A stretch of DNA of 49,080 bases from the NCBI GenBank assembly GCA_044375275.1, contig JBILMZ010000005.1, positions 1-49,080 of the forward strand, written 5' to 3'. Positions within the stretch are counted from its first letter, which is position 1; the number at the start of each line of letters is the position of its first letter. Of this stretch, positions 33,975 to 42,282 are shown in pieces. The translations under genes and the position numbers were made by a program. This stretch comes from SZUA-430 sp044375275 (GTDB lineage Bacteria > Pseudomonadota > Alphaproteobacteria > Micropepsales > Micropepsaceae). The notes below the pieces were generated by a model, which saw nothing but the letters and a program-made list of their open reading frames with translations, was not told the DNA's origin and searched no databases.

Positions 33975-35707
33975 AAATCGGACGCCGTCAGGCGCGCATG
34001 CGGCGCGCCGCTTCCTTTCTGGGATGCGGCGAGCGCGAGCGACGGCTGCAGCACATAGCGGAAGAAGAACGAGGCGGCTGCGCGCTTGCCGGTGCTGAAG
34101 TCGTCGTCGCGGCCTTCCACCGCCCGCACCTGCTTCAGCCAGAGCCATGCCACGACGAGGTCTCCGATGGCCAATGCCATCGGTGTCGCCGCGCAGAGCG
34201 TTTCCAGTTCGTCGGCATGCGGGTGGGCGAGGTGCCCCAGTATTGTCTCGAGCCGCGTGCTGGCGCCCGCCAGTTCGCGTCCCAGATCCGCGACAAGGGT
34301 GCTGTCGCCTGCCATGTCGGTCTGAGCGGCGATGGCCCTGAAGAGTGGTGCGAGGCCCTGTCCGCCCATGGCGCGTGCCTTGCGCATGACGAGGTCGATC
34401 GAGAGGATCCCATTCGTGCCTTCGTGGATCGGGTTGAGGCGCTGGTCCCGGTAAAGGCGCTCGACCGGATGATCCGTGACGTAGCCGGCACCTCCCATGA
34501 CCTGGATTGCGGTGGAGTTTGCCTCCATGCCGCGCTCCGAACACCAGAGCTTTACGATTGGCGTGAGCAGTTCGAGGAGGATTGCGGCTGAACGGCGTTC
34601 GTCCTGATTGGCAAGCGTGTTGGCGTCATCCAGAAGGCGTGCAGACGCGAATGCGAGTGCAAGGCCGCCTTCGGATATTGCCTTCTGCGACAGGAGCATG
34701 CGCCGGACGTCCGGGTGGTCCACGAGGCGGGCGGGTTCTCCCGTCCCGAAGCTGCGGCCCTGGCGTCTTGTTGTGGCATAGTCGAGCGCATAGCGAAATG
34801 CAGCGTATGCCGTGGCGGCGGCGGTGGTTCCCACGCCGATGCGTGCCTCGTTCATCATGTGGAACATGCAGTCGAGCCCCATGTGGGGTTCGCCCATCAG
34901 CGTACCGATGCATTCCCCATCTGCTCCGAAGGCAAGGGCACAATTGGTTGTGCCGCGGTGGCCCAGCTTGTGGTTCAGGCCGATCAGCGACACGCCGTTC
35001 CATGTTCCGTCCAGTCGCCGCTGTGGCACGATGAAGAGTGACAAGCCCCGCGCGCCCCTTGGTGCGCCCTCGAGGCGGGCCATCACCAGGTGCACGATGT
35101 TCTCGCTGAGGTCGTGATCACCGCCCGAGATCCACATCTTCTGGCCACGAAGCGCGAATGTGCCGTCCTCACGCGGGATTGCCCGCGTCTGCACGTCGCC
35201 GAGAGACGAGCCGGCCTGGGGTTCGCTCAGGCACATGGTGCCGTACCAGCGCCCCTCAAGCATCGGTGGGACAAAGGTGTCGCGCTGCCACTGATTGCCG
35301 TGGTGAGCAATGAGGCGGGCTGCGGCAGCTGTCATGAAGACATAGCCCGCCGCCGGTGTACACGCGGCAGCGAAGTGTGCCATCAGGGCTGAACCTGCAA
35401 GTGTCGGCAGCTGTAGCCCTCCGTTTTCGAGGGGAAAGTTCGTGCCGATCAGACCGAGCTGCGCGTAGCTCTCGACAGCCGCGCGCAGGCGCGGATGGGT
35501 GATGGCGCGTCCATTGCGCATTTGTGGTTCATCTTTGTCGATGGCCGCGGCAATAGGCGCGAAAGCGGTGTTGGCAAGCTTTGCACCTGTGGCGAGCACA
35601 GCCGTTATCTGATCGGCCCCGAGGTGATTGTATCGCGGACGGGCGAGTATCTCGTCGAGACCGAAAACGTCCGAGAGCAGGAATGTCAGCTGGGTTTCGA
35701 GCATCAT
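33971..35707 (-). CDS. acyl-CoA dehydrogenase, long form with C-terminal extension
   Basis: ATG 35707 (or 35704) gives 578 residues; a GTG at 35728 is in frame but lies inside a palindrome. Family segments are TMCLSEPQAGSSLGDVQT, KMWISGGDHDL, QVMGGAGYVTDHPVERLYRD and NPIHEGTNGILSIDLV, where the Glu of EGTNG is the usual catalytic base position of the long-chain group. About 140 extra C-terminal residues form the extension seen in the roughly 600-residue subfamily, including phenylpropanoyl/3-methylmercaptopropionyl-CoA type enzymes. It is divergent from gntR. No Shine-Dalgarno is seen; instead the shared CAAAAGTGGAGACA motif lies directly upstream of the start. It shares its stop with the convergent acyl-CoA dehydrogenase. 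Confidence 0.92.
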   Translation of the reverse strand: MMLETQLTFLLSDVFGLDEILARPRYNHLGADQITAVLATGAKLANTAFAPIAAAIDKDEPQMRNGRAITHPRLRAAVESYAQLGLIGTNFPLENGGLQLPTLAGSALMAHFAAACTPAAGYVFMTAAAARLIAHHGNQWQRDTFVPPMLEGRWYGTMCLSEPQAGSSLGDVQTRAIPREDGTFALRGQKMWISGGDHDLSENIVHLVMARLEGAPRGARGLSLFIVPQRRLDGTWNGVSLIGLNHKLGHRGTTNCALAFGADGECIGTLMGEPHMGLDCMFHMMNEARIGVGTTAAATAYAAFRYALDYATTRRQGRSFGTGEPARLVDHPDVRRMLLSQKAISEGGLALAFASARLLDDANTLANQDERRSAAILLELLTPIVKLWCSERGMEANSTAIQVMGGAGYVTDHPVERLYRDQRLNPIHEGTNGILSIDLVMRKARAMGGQGLAPLFRAIAAQTDMAGDSTLVADLGRELAGASTRLETILGHLAHPHADELETLCAATPMALAIGDLVVAWLWLKQVRAVEGRDDDFSTGKRAAASFFFRYVLQPSLALAASQKGSGAPHARLTASDF

Positions 35708-35713
35708 TGCTTG

Positions 35714-35732
35714 CAAAAGTGGAGACACTTTT
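35714..35732. promoter_or_regulatory. shared motif, site B: palindrome between acyl-CoA dehydrogenase gene and gntR
   Basis: The 14-base motif CAAAAGTGGAGACA (35714-35727) is here part of a perfect palindrome: AAAAGTG and CACTTTT around GAGA (35715-35732). It lies 7 bases upstream of the minus-strand ATG 35707 and 105 bases before gntR ATG 35837. This placement fits autoregulation by the GntR protein. Confidence 0.6.
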
Positions 35733-35802
35733 AGTTTACCCAGATGGCAGAATTTATGGCAAGCCCGGTTTCAGGGCTGTGGGTGTGAAGCCGTTTTTAT
35801 TC

Positions 35803-35808
35803 TATAAT
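35803..35808 (+). promoter_or_regulatory. consensus-like -10 box TATAAT before gntR
   Basis: A perfect TATAAT lies 28 bases before ATG 35837. It overlaps the alternative ATG 35807, which argues for the downstream start. No clear -35 element is visible at 16-18 bases. Confidence 0.4.
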
Positions 35809-35836
35809 GATCGCCAGATTTAGCGGTTCGACAGCC

Positions 35837-36580
35837 ATGAGATCCAAGAAACCAGCAAAACGACCGCAGGACGGGCGCAGTCCGGTCGTCATTGCCGAGC
35901 GTATCCGCGCGCTGATCCAGGCAGGGTCTGTCGGGGCGGGTACGCATCTGGGTACGGTGGAGCTTGCGGAACAGTTCGGCGTCAGCCGCGGGCCTGTTCG
36001 GGAAGCGCTGCGCCTGCTCGAGTCGGCGGGGCTTGTGCGCGTTATTCCGCGCAAGGGTGCGTTTGTGGCTGCGCTCGGTGACGCCGAGGTGCGGGACGTC
36101 ATGGCCATGCGCGAGGTGCTGTTTGCGCTTCTCGCCGAGCGTTGTGCCCGCAATCCGTCGCGAGAGGACCTTGGCAGGCTGGGCCTGGCGCTGGGCGAGC
36201 TTGAGGCGCTGGCGCGGAATGCCGATTGCACGCCCCGGATGTTCCTCATCGGAACCTACAAGTTTGTCGGCGTCATGTACCGCATGGCTGGTACGCCGCG
36301 CCTCTCGGAAGCCATCCGCGACCTCAGTGTGGGGGCGGCAGAAGTCTATGGGCACCTTGCGATGGCAACGCGGGACATGCGGCAGACCGAGCTTGTCGGC
36401 TACCAGAACCTGAAGCGTGCCATCGAAAGCCGGGATCCGGCTGCAGCCTTCAATGCCGCGCGCGAGATGCACCGCGCGGGCGTGCAGCGGGCGACCGACC
36501 TCAACGACCTGTTGCCGCGGCCTTTTCAGGGTGACGAGGCCCACTTCAAGGGAAAGCGGCGGCGGCGCAATGTGCGCTGA
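35837..36580 (+). CDS. GntR-family (FadR/FCD type) transcriptional regulator
   Basis: The chosen ATG 35837 gives 247 residues; ATG 35807 would add ten but overlaps a TATAAT box. A winged helix-turn-helix occupies about residues 18-82 (VIAERIRALIQAGSV, LAEQFGVSRGPVREALRLLESAGLV, PRKGAFVA). The C-terminal all-helical region resembles the FCD effector domain, though the metal-binding His pattern is not obvious. The end is strongly basic (GKRRRRN). It sits between a long acyl-CoA dehydrogenase (divergent) and the DUF1254 gene. Three copies of a shared motif near these genes make it the natural candidate regulator of the sulfatase/acyl-CoA cluster; the ligand would be a pathway acid or acyl-CoA (inference). 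Confidence 0.9.
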   Translation: MRSKKPAKRPQDGRSPVVIAERIRALIQAGSVGAGTHLGTVELAEQFGVSRGPVREALRLLESAGLVRVIPRKGAFVAALGDAEVRDVMAMREVLFALLAERCARNPSREDLGRLGLALGELEALARNADCTPRMFLIGTYKFVGVMYRMAGTPRLSEAIRDLSVGAAEVYGHLAMATRDMRQTELVGYQNLKRAIESRDPAAAFNAAREMHRAGVQRATDLNDLLPRPFQGDEAHFKGKRRRRNVR

Positions 36581-36585
36581 ATGCC

Positions 36586-36623
36586 CAAAAGTGTTGACAA
36601 TTAAGTGCGGTTCTGGTTCCAAT
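36586..36623 (+). promoter_or_regulatory. shared motif, site C, overlapping a promoter for the DUF1254 gene
   Basis: CAAAAGTGTTGACA (36586-36599) matches sites A and B at 12 of 14 bases and contains a perfect -35 TTGACA (36594-36599). TCCAAT (36618-36623) is a possible -10 with an 18-base spacer. Transcription would then begin almost at ATG 36629, suggesting a leaderless or very short-leader mRNA. Binding of a regulator here would cover the -35. Confidence 0.5.
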
Positions 36624-36628
36624 CTTCA

Positions 36629-37924
36629 ATGGAACCAAAGCATGGTTTAGCGCCTGCGGCTGGCAGGGATGCGCTTGGCGCGCTGGCACGGGCCGCGCAT
36701 GATTATTACACCCACGGATTTCCCGCGCTTGAGATGTCGCGTGCGCGCCTTCGCACAATGGGGCCGCGTTCGAACACCTTCATTCACGTGCGGCGGTTGT
36801 CTGATGCGTCTTCGCGCCTTGTGACGACGCCCAATAATGACACGCTTTACTCATCGGCGTGGCTTGATCTCTCGCTGGGGCCGGTAGAAATCGAGTTGCC
36901 GGAGGCGGGTGAGCGGTATGTGTCGCTTGCGGTGCTTGATCTCTACACGAACAATTTTATCGTCATCGGATCCGTTGGCAGTGATGGCCTGCGGCGGGTC
37001 AGGGTCGTGCCTCCGGACGTGATGCCGGCGGAGGGCGACGTGGTTGCTCCGACCTGGTGGGTCTGGGCGCAGGTTCGCACGCTGGTGGCGGGGCCGGGCG
37101 ACTTAGCCGGTGCTCGCGCCTTCCAGAACGGGATTGTCCTGCGCGCGCCTTCAGGCCGGGAGCAGGCACCGGCCGCGGAGACTGGTACCGATCCCTATCG
37201 CGAAATCCTTGCAATAAGTGCGCTGCTTGAAGGGGATGCGCCGCCGCTGCCCGAGGCGCGCGCGCTGCTTCAGTCCGTTGCCGATGCCGGCTGCACATCA
37301 CAGCGCATTGTCCGTGGCGATGCAGAGATCCGTGACGCCGTCGCAGAGGGCGTTGCTGCCGCGCGCTCTGACATCGCTGCGCGGCTTGCAGAGGACAGGG
37401 CTGAAAACGGGTGGATCTACCAAGGGGCCAACCTCGGTGATTTTGGCGCGGACTATCTCTATCGCGCATCGATCGCGCATTGGGGGCTTGGGGCGCTGCC
37501 GGTCCATGAGGCCATGTACATGCGTGCGGTCTCGGGTACGCTTGATCGCGTCTTTGACGGCAATGGCGTGCATGTTCTCAAGTTCGCGCCCGGTGAAACC
37601 CCGCCTGTGGAGGCCTTCTGGTCGCTCAGCCTCTATGAGCTTGATGCAGACGGGCGCCTCTATTTCACCGCCAATGCGGCCGGGCGCTATGCAATCGGCG
37701 ACAGGACCCAGGACCTTTTCGTGGCGGAAGATGGTGGGCTGGAGATCTGGATGTCCGTTGCGCCGCCGCCTGCCGGCCGGCGAACCAACTGGTTACCGGC
37801 GCCGCCGGGGCCTTTTGCGCTTGTCATGCGCGCCTATCGGCCGGACAGCGCGTTGCGCGAGGGGCGCTATCGCCTGCCGCCTGTTGTTGAAGTCCATCCT
37901 GTTACAGGAGTCGCGTTGCCATGA
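36629..37924 (+). CDS. DUF1254/DUF1214-domain protein
   Basis: ATG 36629 gives 431 residues; GTG 36605 is in frame but lies between the -35 and -10 of the likely promoter. The N-terminal half matches the DUF1254 pattern (VTTPNNDTLYSSAWLDLS, YVSLAVLDLYTNNF). The C-terminal half matches DUF1214 (FWSLSLYELDADGRLYF, YAIGDRTQDL, TNWLPAPPGPFALVMRAY). No signal peptide is seen here, though many relatives are exported. The biochemical function of the family is not established to my knowledge. The stop overlaps the next start as ATGA (37921-37924), so it is coupled to the hotdog protein. Confidence 0.85.
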   Translation: MEPKHGLAPAAGRDALGALARAAHDYYTHGFPALEMSRARLRTMGPRSNTFIHVRRLSDASSRLVTTPNNDTLYSSAWLDLSLGPVEIELPEAGERYVSLAVLDLYTNNFIVIGSVGSDGLRRVRVVPPDVMPAEGDVVAPTWWVWAQVRTLVAGPGDLAGARAFQNGIVLRAPSGREQAPAAETGTDPYREILAISALLEGDAPPLPEARALLQSVADAGCTSQRIVRGDAEIRDAVAEGVAAARSDIAARLAEDRAENGWIYQGANLGDFGADYLYRASIAHWGLGALPVHEAMYMRAVSGTLDRVFDGNGVHVLKFAPGETPPVEAFWSLSLYELDADGRLYFTANAAGRYAIGDRTQDLFVAEDGGLEIWMSVAPPPAGRRTNWLPAPPGPFALVMRAYRPDSALREGRYRLPPVVEVHPVTGVALP

Positions 37925-38850
37925 GCAGTGCCGATTTTGAAACGAGGGTCGAGGTCCTCGCTTCGGACCCGCTGGCGATCGCGGGGCCGTGGCGCCGTCC
38001 GGTCAATCTGCTTGTGGCGCAGACCTATGACTCGCATGCATCGATCCATGACGATGCCACGGCAGGCAAGCTTGGCTTCAAGGGCGGAACAATCGAGGGC
38101 CCGACGCATTTCAGCCAGTTCGCGCCGCTTTTCCATCATGTCTGGGGCAACGCATGGTTCGAGTGCGGGGTGATCTCGGCGAACTATCGCAGCCCTGCGT
38201 ATGAGGGCGAGGAGGTCCTCGTGCGCCTGACCTTGACAGCCCCGCGCGCGGCGACGATCGAGGCTTTGAAGCGCGATGGAACAGTTGTCTTGTCGGGGAC
38301 AGCTTGCGTCGGACCGGTGACTGCCGATAGTGCCGTGTCGAAGAAGCGTGCGGCGGCGCGGCCAAATGAGGATGCCCGTATCCTGGCTGGCGTCCGGATC
38401 GGTGCGCGCAGCGAGCGGCGGACCATCTCGCTTCCCTTTGCGCAGCGCATGGGCGACCTTTATCCGTTTTCCCTTGAGGAAAAGCTTCGGGTCATAACCG
38501 AACCATCAGCGTGGTACGCACGCGCGGCGCGGTCGCCCTGGGGGCCGGCCGTGATGCCGGTCGAGATGATCAGTGTTCTGTGCCAGCACATCGCGGCTGA
38601 GGATCCGTTTCCTGTCTCTAATCCGGTTGTTGGGCTCTTCGCGGACCAGGAGATCCGCCTGATCGACGGACCACTGTTTCCCGACACGAATTATGAGATC
38701 GAGCGCGAAGTCATTGCGCTGAGCGCTACACCGAAGACGGAGAGCATGTGGATCCGCAGTCGCCTGTTCCTGCCGGGTGGAGGTGCGCCTGTTGCCGAGA
38801 TGGATCTCAACCAGGCTTTCCTGAAGGCTTCTTCTCCGCTTTACGCATAG
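37921..38850 (+). CDS. hotdog-fold (MaoC-like) protein, possible enoyl-CoA hydratase or thioesterase
   Basis: The 309-residue protein starts inside the stop of the DUF1254 gene. Residues about 35-105 resemble the MaoC-type hydratase core: the stretch THFSQFAPLFHHVWG is followed by SANYRSPAYEGEEVLVRL, a typical strand pattern of the hotdog sheet. A second half (from about 190) may be another, diverged hotdog unit. The catalytic Asp/His pair cannot be confirmed by eye. With two acyl-CoA dehydrogenases nearby, hydration of an enoyl-CoA is a reasonable guess, but binding or thioesterase roles are open. Its 3' end overlaps the convergent tetR gene by 44 bases. Confidence 0.65.
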   Translation: MSSADFETRVEVLASDPLAIAGPWRRPVNLLVAQTYDSHASIHDDATAGKLGFKGGTIEGPTHFSQFAPLFHHVWGNAWFECGVISANYRSPAYEGEEVLVRLTLTAPRAATIEALKRDGTVVLSGTACVGPVTADSAVSKKRAAARPNEDARILAGVRIGARSERRTISLPFAQRMGDLYPFSLEEKLRVITEPSAWYARAARSPWGPAVMPVEMISVLCQHIAAEDPFPVSNPVVGLFADQEIRLIDGPLFPDTNYEIEREVIALSATPKTESMWIRSRLFLPGGGAPVAEMDLNQAFLKASSPLYA

Positions 38851-39562
38851 CGGGTCTTTCGACCTCGCCGGCGTTCTTGGAGTTGCCGTGCGGTTGTCTT
38901 GGACGCCAGTCCGCGTCGGGCATCCAGCGCCGGTAGAGTGTTCCGAGAGAGTCGCGCGCCCAGCGCATGAAGTCTTCGTCGCGCGATGGATCGGCGTGCT
39001 CGATCCACCACAGGACTCCATGCAGCATGAACCCGGCCACTGCATGACTGCTCAGTGTACGGATGACAGGATCAGAGGCCATGCCTTCGCTTGCCTCGGC
39101 GAGAAGTTCCTCGGTGAAGCGTACGATGGTGGAGTGCAGGGTGTCGTAGTAACGGCGCAGTTCCGGATCCGTCGCGCAATTGCGGACCAGAAGGCGCAGT
39201 TCGTCCGGGTTGGCGCGGGCCAATGCGATGACCTCGCGCAGGTTGTTGCTCAGGCCGCGCCACGGACGATTGTGCAGTTCCGTCCACTGGTCGAGGATGC
39301 GGCCCAGCATCGTGTGCAGCAATTCGTCTTTGGACGGGAAGTAGCGGTATAGGACTGCCTTGGGGATGCCGAGGGCCTCTGCAAGCGAGTCCATCGTTGT
39401 AGTGCGGGGGCCACGCTCGGCGAAAACCATGGCGGCGGCTCGCATGAGTTCATCGGCTCGCCGGATGCGGCGTTCACCAGCTTCTTCGCGGCGCGGCCGC
39501 CCCCGTCGCAGGTGGGCGACGCGGGCCGTCGGCTTCTTCGGAGTGCGTGTCGTTACGGTCAC
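38807..39562 (-). CDS. TetR-family transcriptional regulator
   Basis: No ATG start exists before the DNA-binding region. GTG 39562 gives 251 residues; GTG 39598 would add twelve. The N-terminus is basic (TARVAHLRRGRPRREE). The TetR helix-turn-helix is clear: ADELMRAAAMVFAERG, TTTMDSLAEALGIPKAVLYRYFPSKDELL. The ligand-binding half is helical and unremarkable. The gene is divergent from the TonB-dependent receptor gene. A 9-base inverted repeat lies in the spacer and overlaps that gene's likely promoter, so repression of the receptor and of itself is the simplest model. The 3' end overlaps the hotdog gene by 44 bases. Confidence 0.9.
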   Translation of the reverse strand: MTVTTRTPKKPTARVAHLRRGRPRREEAGERRIRRADELMRAAAMVFAERGPRTTTMDSLAEALGIPKAVLYRYFPSKDELLHTMLGRILDQWTELHNRPWRGLSNNLREVIALARANPDELRLLVRNCATDPELRRYYDTLHSTIVRFTEELLAEASEGMASDPVIRTLSSHAVAGFMLHGVLWWIEHADPSRDEDFMRWARDSLGTLYRRWMPDADWRPRQPHGNSKNAGEVERPAMRKAEKKPSGKPG

Positions 39563-39591
39563 GCAGACAATAGTACATGGAAGGCCCTGCG

Positions 39592-39620
39592 TTGACACTG
39601 CAGATAATTGATGCTAGTTA
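39592..39620 (+). promoter_or_regulatory. possible promoter of the TonB-dependent receptor gene
   Basis: A perfect -35 hexamer TTGACA lies at 39592-39597. At 17 bases distance stands TAGTTA (39615-39620), a poor -10; TAGGAT (39619-39624) is closer to consensus but 21 bases away. The inverted repeat 39604-39631 covers this interval. Confidence 0.35.
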
Positions 39621-39631
39621 GGATCAATTAT
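39604..39631. promoter_or_regulatory. TetR-type operator: inverted repeat ATAATTGAT / ATCAATTAT
   Basis: Perfect nine-base arms at 39604-39612 and 39623-39631 are separated by ten bases. The 28-base element lies between the divergent tetR and receptor genes, 26 bases upstream of the receptor ATG. Length and symmetry suit a TetR dimer or dimer pair. It is A+T-rich against a G+C-rich background. Confidence 0.6.
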
Positions 39632-39657
39632 TCGTACGACAGAATAGGGGGGGAGTC

Positions 39658-42126
39658 ATGTCTGTGCGCCGAGAGGGCTTGCTTGCGTCAACGGGACTTG
39701 TGTCAGCATTTGTTTTTGCTTCTGCGGTGGCGGCTCAGGGTGCCTATGCATCTGACGCGAAGGTGCCGGCCAAGGCTGTTCCAAAGCAATATGCGCAGGC
39801 TCAGACGGGTTCCTCATCTTCTCAATCTTCTTCCGGCAGCCAGTCTTCAACGAAGGCCGGCGTCGAAGAGATCGTTGTGACCGCGCGCAAGCGGCGCGAG
39901 CGACTGTCGGATGTGCCGTCGTCGGTCACGTACTATGACAGCCAGACCCTCGACGATGCCGATGTAGGTACCGGCAAGGACCTGACGCGACTGACGCCTG
40001 GCCTGACGGTGATCGACAACGGTTCTGGCTTCAATGACGAATTCCTGATCCGTGGCGAAGGTGCGGCGAGACAGAACAACGCCGAGACAGGTTCCGGCCT
40101 GTTCCGAAACGGGGTGTTCATCGCGGGTGGCAATGCTGGCGGGCGCAACTTCGTGCCTATCGATTTCTTCGATGTCGGCTCGGTGATCGTGCTGCGCGGA
40201 CCGCAAGGCTCGTTCTATGGCCGCAATGCCGTGGGCGGTGCCGTGGATATCGTTTCGCGTCGTCCGACACCGGAATTCGAATTCTCTGCCAACGCCTCCT
40301 ATGGCATCAACGAGGCTTATAGAGGCGAGGCAATCCTCAACATGCCCATCATGGACAACGTCCAGATGCGTGTTGGTGCCTTCGGTGCAGACCAGCGAGA
40401 TGGGTTCTACACGAGCACCATCACGGGGGATGCACTGGACAAGGAGGATTCATGGGGTGCGCGCGGCCAGATTGCATGGCAGCCCTCCGCTGATATCGAC
40501 GTGAACCTTCTCGTCGAGAAGACGACCGAGTTCGGGCCCAATGTCGTTGCGTTTGGGCAGGTGCTTGCCGCGAACGATCCGCCGATCAATCCCGTCGGCA
40601 CACCGTCCGGCTATTCGGTCGGGCGTTTCGAGAAGGCCGTCGATACGCCGAGCTATTTCGATCGTACCACGTTCATGTCTGCGCTTGAGGTTGGCTGGAG
40701 CCTTGGCGACATGCGCGTGCAATCCACCACGGCCTATCGCGTACGCAACGCGACGACGCAGAGCGAAGTCGATCTCTTCGGCAACAACAAGACTGCCCGC
40801 GCGACACCGACAGTGTCGACAGGGTCCGAAGAATTCAAGCGTTGGACCCAGGATCTGCGGCTTGTTTCCGAGAATCCGGGTCTCGTCGAGTGGGTCGTCG
40901 GCATCGAGTTGAACAAGGTGGACTCGACTTTCAACACGCTGCGCTTCCCCGATGCGGTGCACGACAACGTGTTCGGTGGAAGTGCGGATGTTCCCACCGT
41001 GCTGCCGCCAGAGTGCTCTGTGGCTCCGACCTGTACGCTTACGGCGGTGCAAACTGCGGCGCGCAACGCTTACCGCGTGGAGAACTCCGGCGTGGATGAT
41101 TCTTCGTGGGCGCCTTATGCCGCTGTGACGCTCAATCTCTCGGACGAGGTGCGCCTGAGCGGCGATGTCCGATACAGCGTTGATGAAAAGGGCTTCCGGC
41201 TGGACAATGTGTTCCGTCTGGACAACCCGTCCACGCCTGCGAACGAGCAGTTGCTGCGTAACGTGACGGCTGACAATACGTTCACGAAGTGGACGCCGGG
41301 TGTGGCACTTACCTATCGCTTCGCTCCGGGTCACACAGCCTATGCCCGTATCGGAACCGGCTATCGCGCAGGTGGGTACAACAACGACCTGGGAGAACCC
41401 GGTGATGGCGTCAGCTCGATTGCGGTGCCGCTGGTCTATGACTCCGAGTTTGTCAGAGGTAATGAAGCCGGTGTGCGCGGCCTGATCGACGGTTGGCTGC
41501 GGTATGACCTGAATGCCTATTTGAACGAAAAGGAAAACACGCTGGTGAATTATTCCGTCTTCGTCGGTACGACCGCGACGAACACGGTTCGAAACGTTGG
41601 TGTGCTGGCAAGTGCGGGTGACTCGCACCAGTCCGGGGTCGACGCTGACCTGTCAGCGCAGGTCGGATTGCTGGGCGGAACGCTTGTGCCGCGGTTCAGC
41701 TTCTCGTGGGCTGATGGCGAGTATGATGGTGGCAGCATCTACAGCAACGCGCAGAGTAACCCGGCGACGACCCTTGCCCTCGTTTCGATCGATGGAAAGC
41801 GCCTGCAGCGCCTGCGGACCTGGACGACCACGTCAAGCCTGACGTGGCGCGGTGATATTGGCGACGGGTTTGGCCTGATGGCCATGGTCAGCCGCCGTGG
41901 CGAGTATGGCGGTTTCGAGGATCCGAACAACCTCAATGAGCTGGATGATGCGACGCTTTACGACGCTGCGATTGGTATCGAAAATGAGCAGTGGCGCCTG
42001 ACGGCGAGTGGAAAGAATGTCCTGGATACGTCGTACTACAATGTCTCGCCGGGCAACCAGGCCTTCAACGCGCAGCAGAACGAGCCTGCCACATGGACTG
42101 TGACGCTTGGCGTGAAAATGAACTGA
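39658..42126 (+). CDS. TonB-dependent outer-membrane receptor
   Basis: The 822-residue protein starts after a GGGGGGAG ribosome site. A signal peptide (to about residue 31) is followed by a Ser/Gln-rich linker (residues about 51-65) and the TonB box EEIVVTA at 70-76. The plug domain shows LSDVPSSVTYYDSQTLDD, LTRLTPGLTV, FLIRGEG and VIVLRGPQGSFYGRNAVGGAVDIVS-type segments. The remainder is a 22-strand-type barrel ending WTVTLGVKMN; the final residue is Asn rather than the aromatic usual for barrel assembly. Such receptors take up siderophores, sugars or hydrophobic substrates; its place beside the catabolic cluster suggests uptake of the cluster substrate. Likely controlled by the divergent TetR. 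Confidence 0.93.
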   Translation: MSVRREGLLASTGLVSAFVFASAVAAQGAYASDAKVPAKAVPKQYAQAQTGSSSSQSSSGSQSSTKAGVEEIVVTARKRRERLSDVPSSVTYYDSQTLDDADVGTGKDLTRLTPGLTVIDNGSGFNDEFLIRGEGAARQNNAETGSGLFRNGVFIAGGNAGGRNFVPIDFFDVGSVIVLRGPQGSFYGRNAVGGAVDIVSRRPTPEFEFSANASYGINEAYRGEAILNMPIMDNVQMRVGAFGADQRDGFYTSTITGDALDKEDSWGARGQIAWQPSADIDVNLLVEKTTEFGPNVVAFGQVLAANDPPINPVGTPSGYSVGRFEKAVDTPSYFDRTTFMSALEVGWSLGDMRVQSTTAYRVRNATTQSEVDLFGNNKTARATPTVSTGSEEFKRWTQDLRLVSENPGLVEWVVGIELNKVDSTFNTLRFPDAVHDNVFGGSADVPTVLPPECSVAPTCTLTAVQTAARNAYRVENSGVDDSSWAPYAAVTLNLSDEVRLSGDVRYSVDEKGFRLDNVFRLDNPSTPANEQLLRNVTADNTFTKWTPGVALTYRFAPGHTAYARIGTGYRAGGYNNDLGEPGDGVSSIAVPLVYDSEFVRGNEAGVRGLIDGWLRYDLNAYLNEKENTLVNYSVFVGTTATNTVRNVGVLASAGDSHQSGVDADLSAQVGLLGGTLVPRFSFSWADGEYDGGSIYSNAQSNPATTLALVSIDGKRLQRLRTWTTTSSLTWRGDIGDGFGLMAMVSRRGEYGGFEDPNNLNELDDATLYDAAIGIENEQWRLTASGKNVLDTSYYNVSPGNQAFNAQQNEPATWTVTLGVKMN

Positions 42127-42136
42127 TTTGCTGGAT

Positions 42137-42165
42137 GAGGCGGTGGACGCGACTTGCGCCGCCTC
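42137..42165 (+). terminator. stem-loop downstream of the TonB-dependent receptor gene
   Basis: GAGGCGG (42137-42143) pairs with CCGCCTC (42159-42165) around a 15-base loop, ten bases after the stop. A pyrimidine-rich TTCCTCCCCTC follows instead of a pure T-run. Confidence 0.4.
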
Positions 42166-42282
42166 TTCCTCCCCTCGCGCCGGTCCGGAAGGCTGTGCTA
42201 CTAGCCCCACGGGCCGGCGCGCCCGTTTTCGGGGCTGGGCGCCGGACAGTTGGCGCGGAGAATTGACATCCGGAGGCTTTCA

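Noticed and set aside
32616..34544. 642-codon minus-strand frame over the sulfatase and acyl-CoA dehydrogenase genes
   Set aside because: The Arg/His/Pro-rich product has no recognisable fold, and both strands' real genes are clear from family motifs.
40450..41628. 392-codon minus-strand frame inside the TonB-dependent receptor gene
   Set aside because: The receptor reading is continuous with plug and barrel motifs; the antisense product has no family features.
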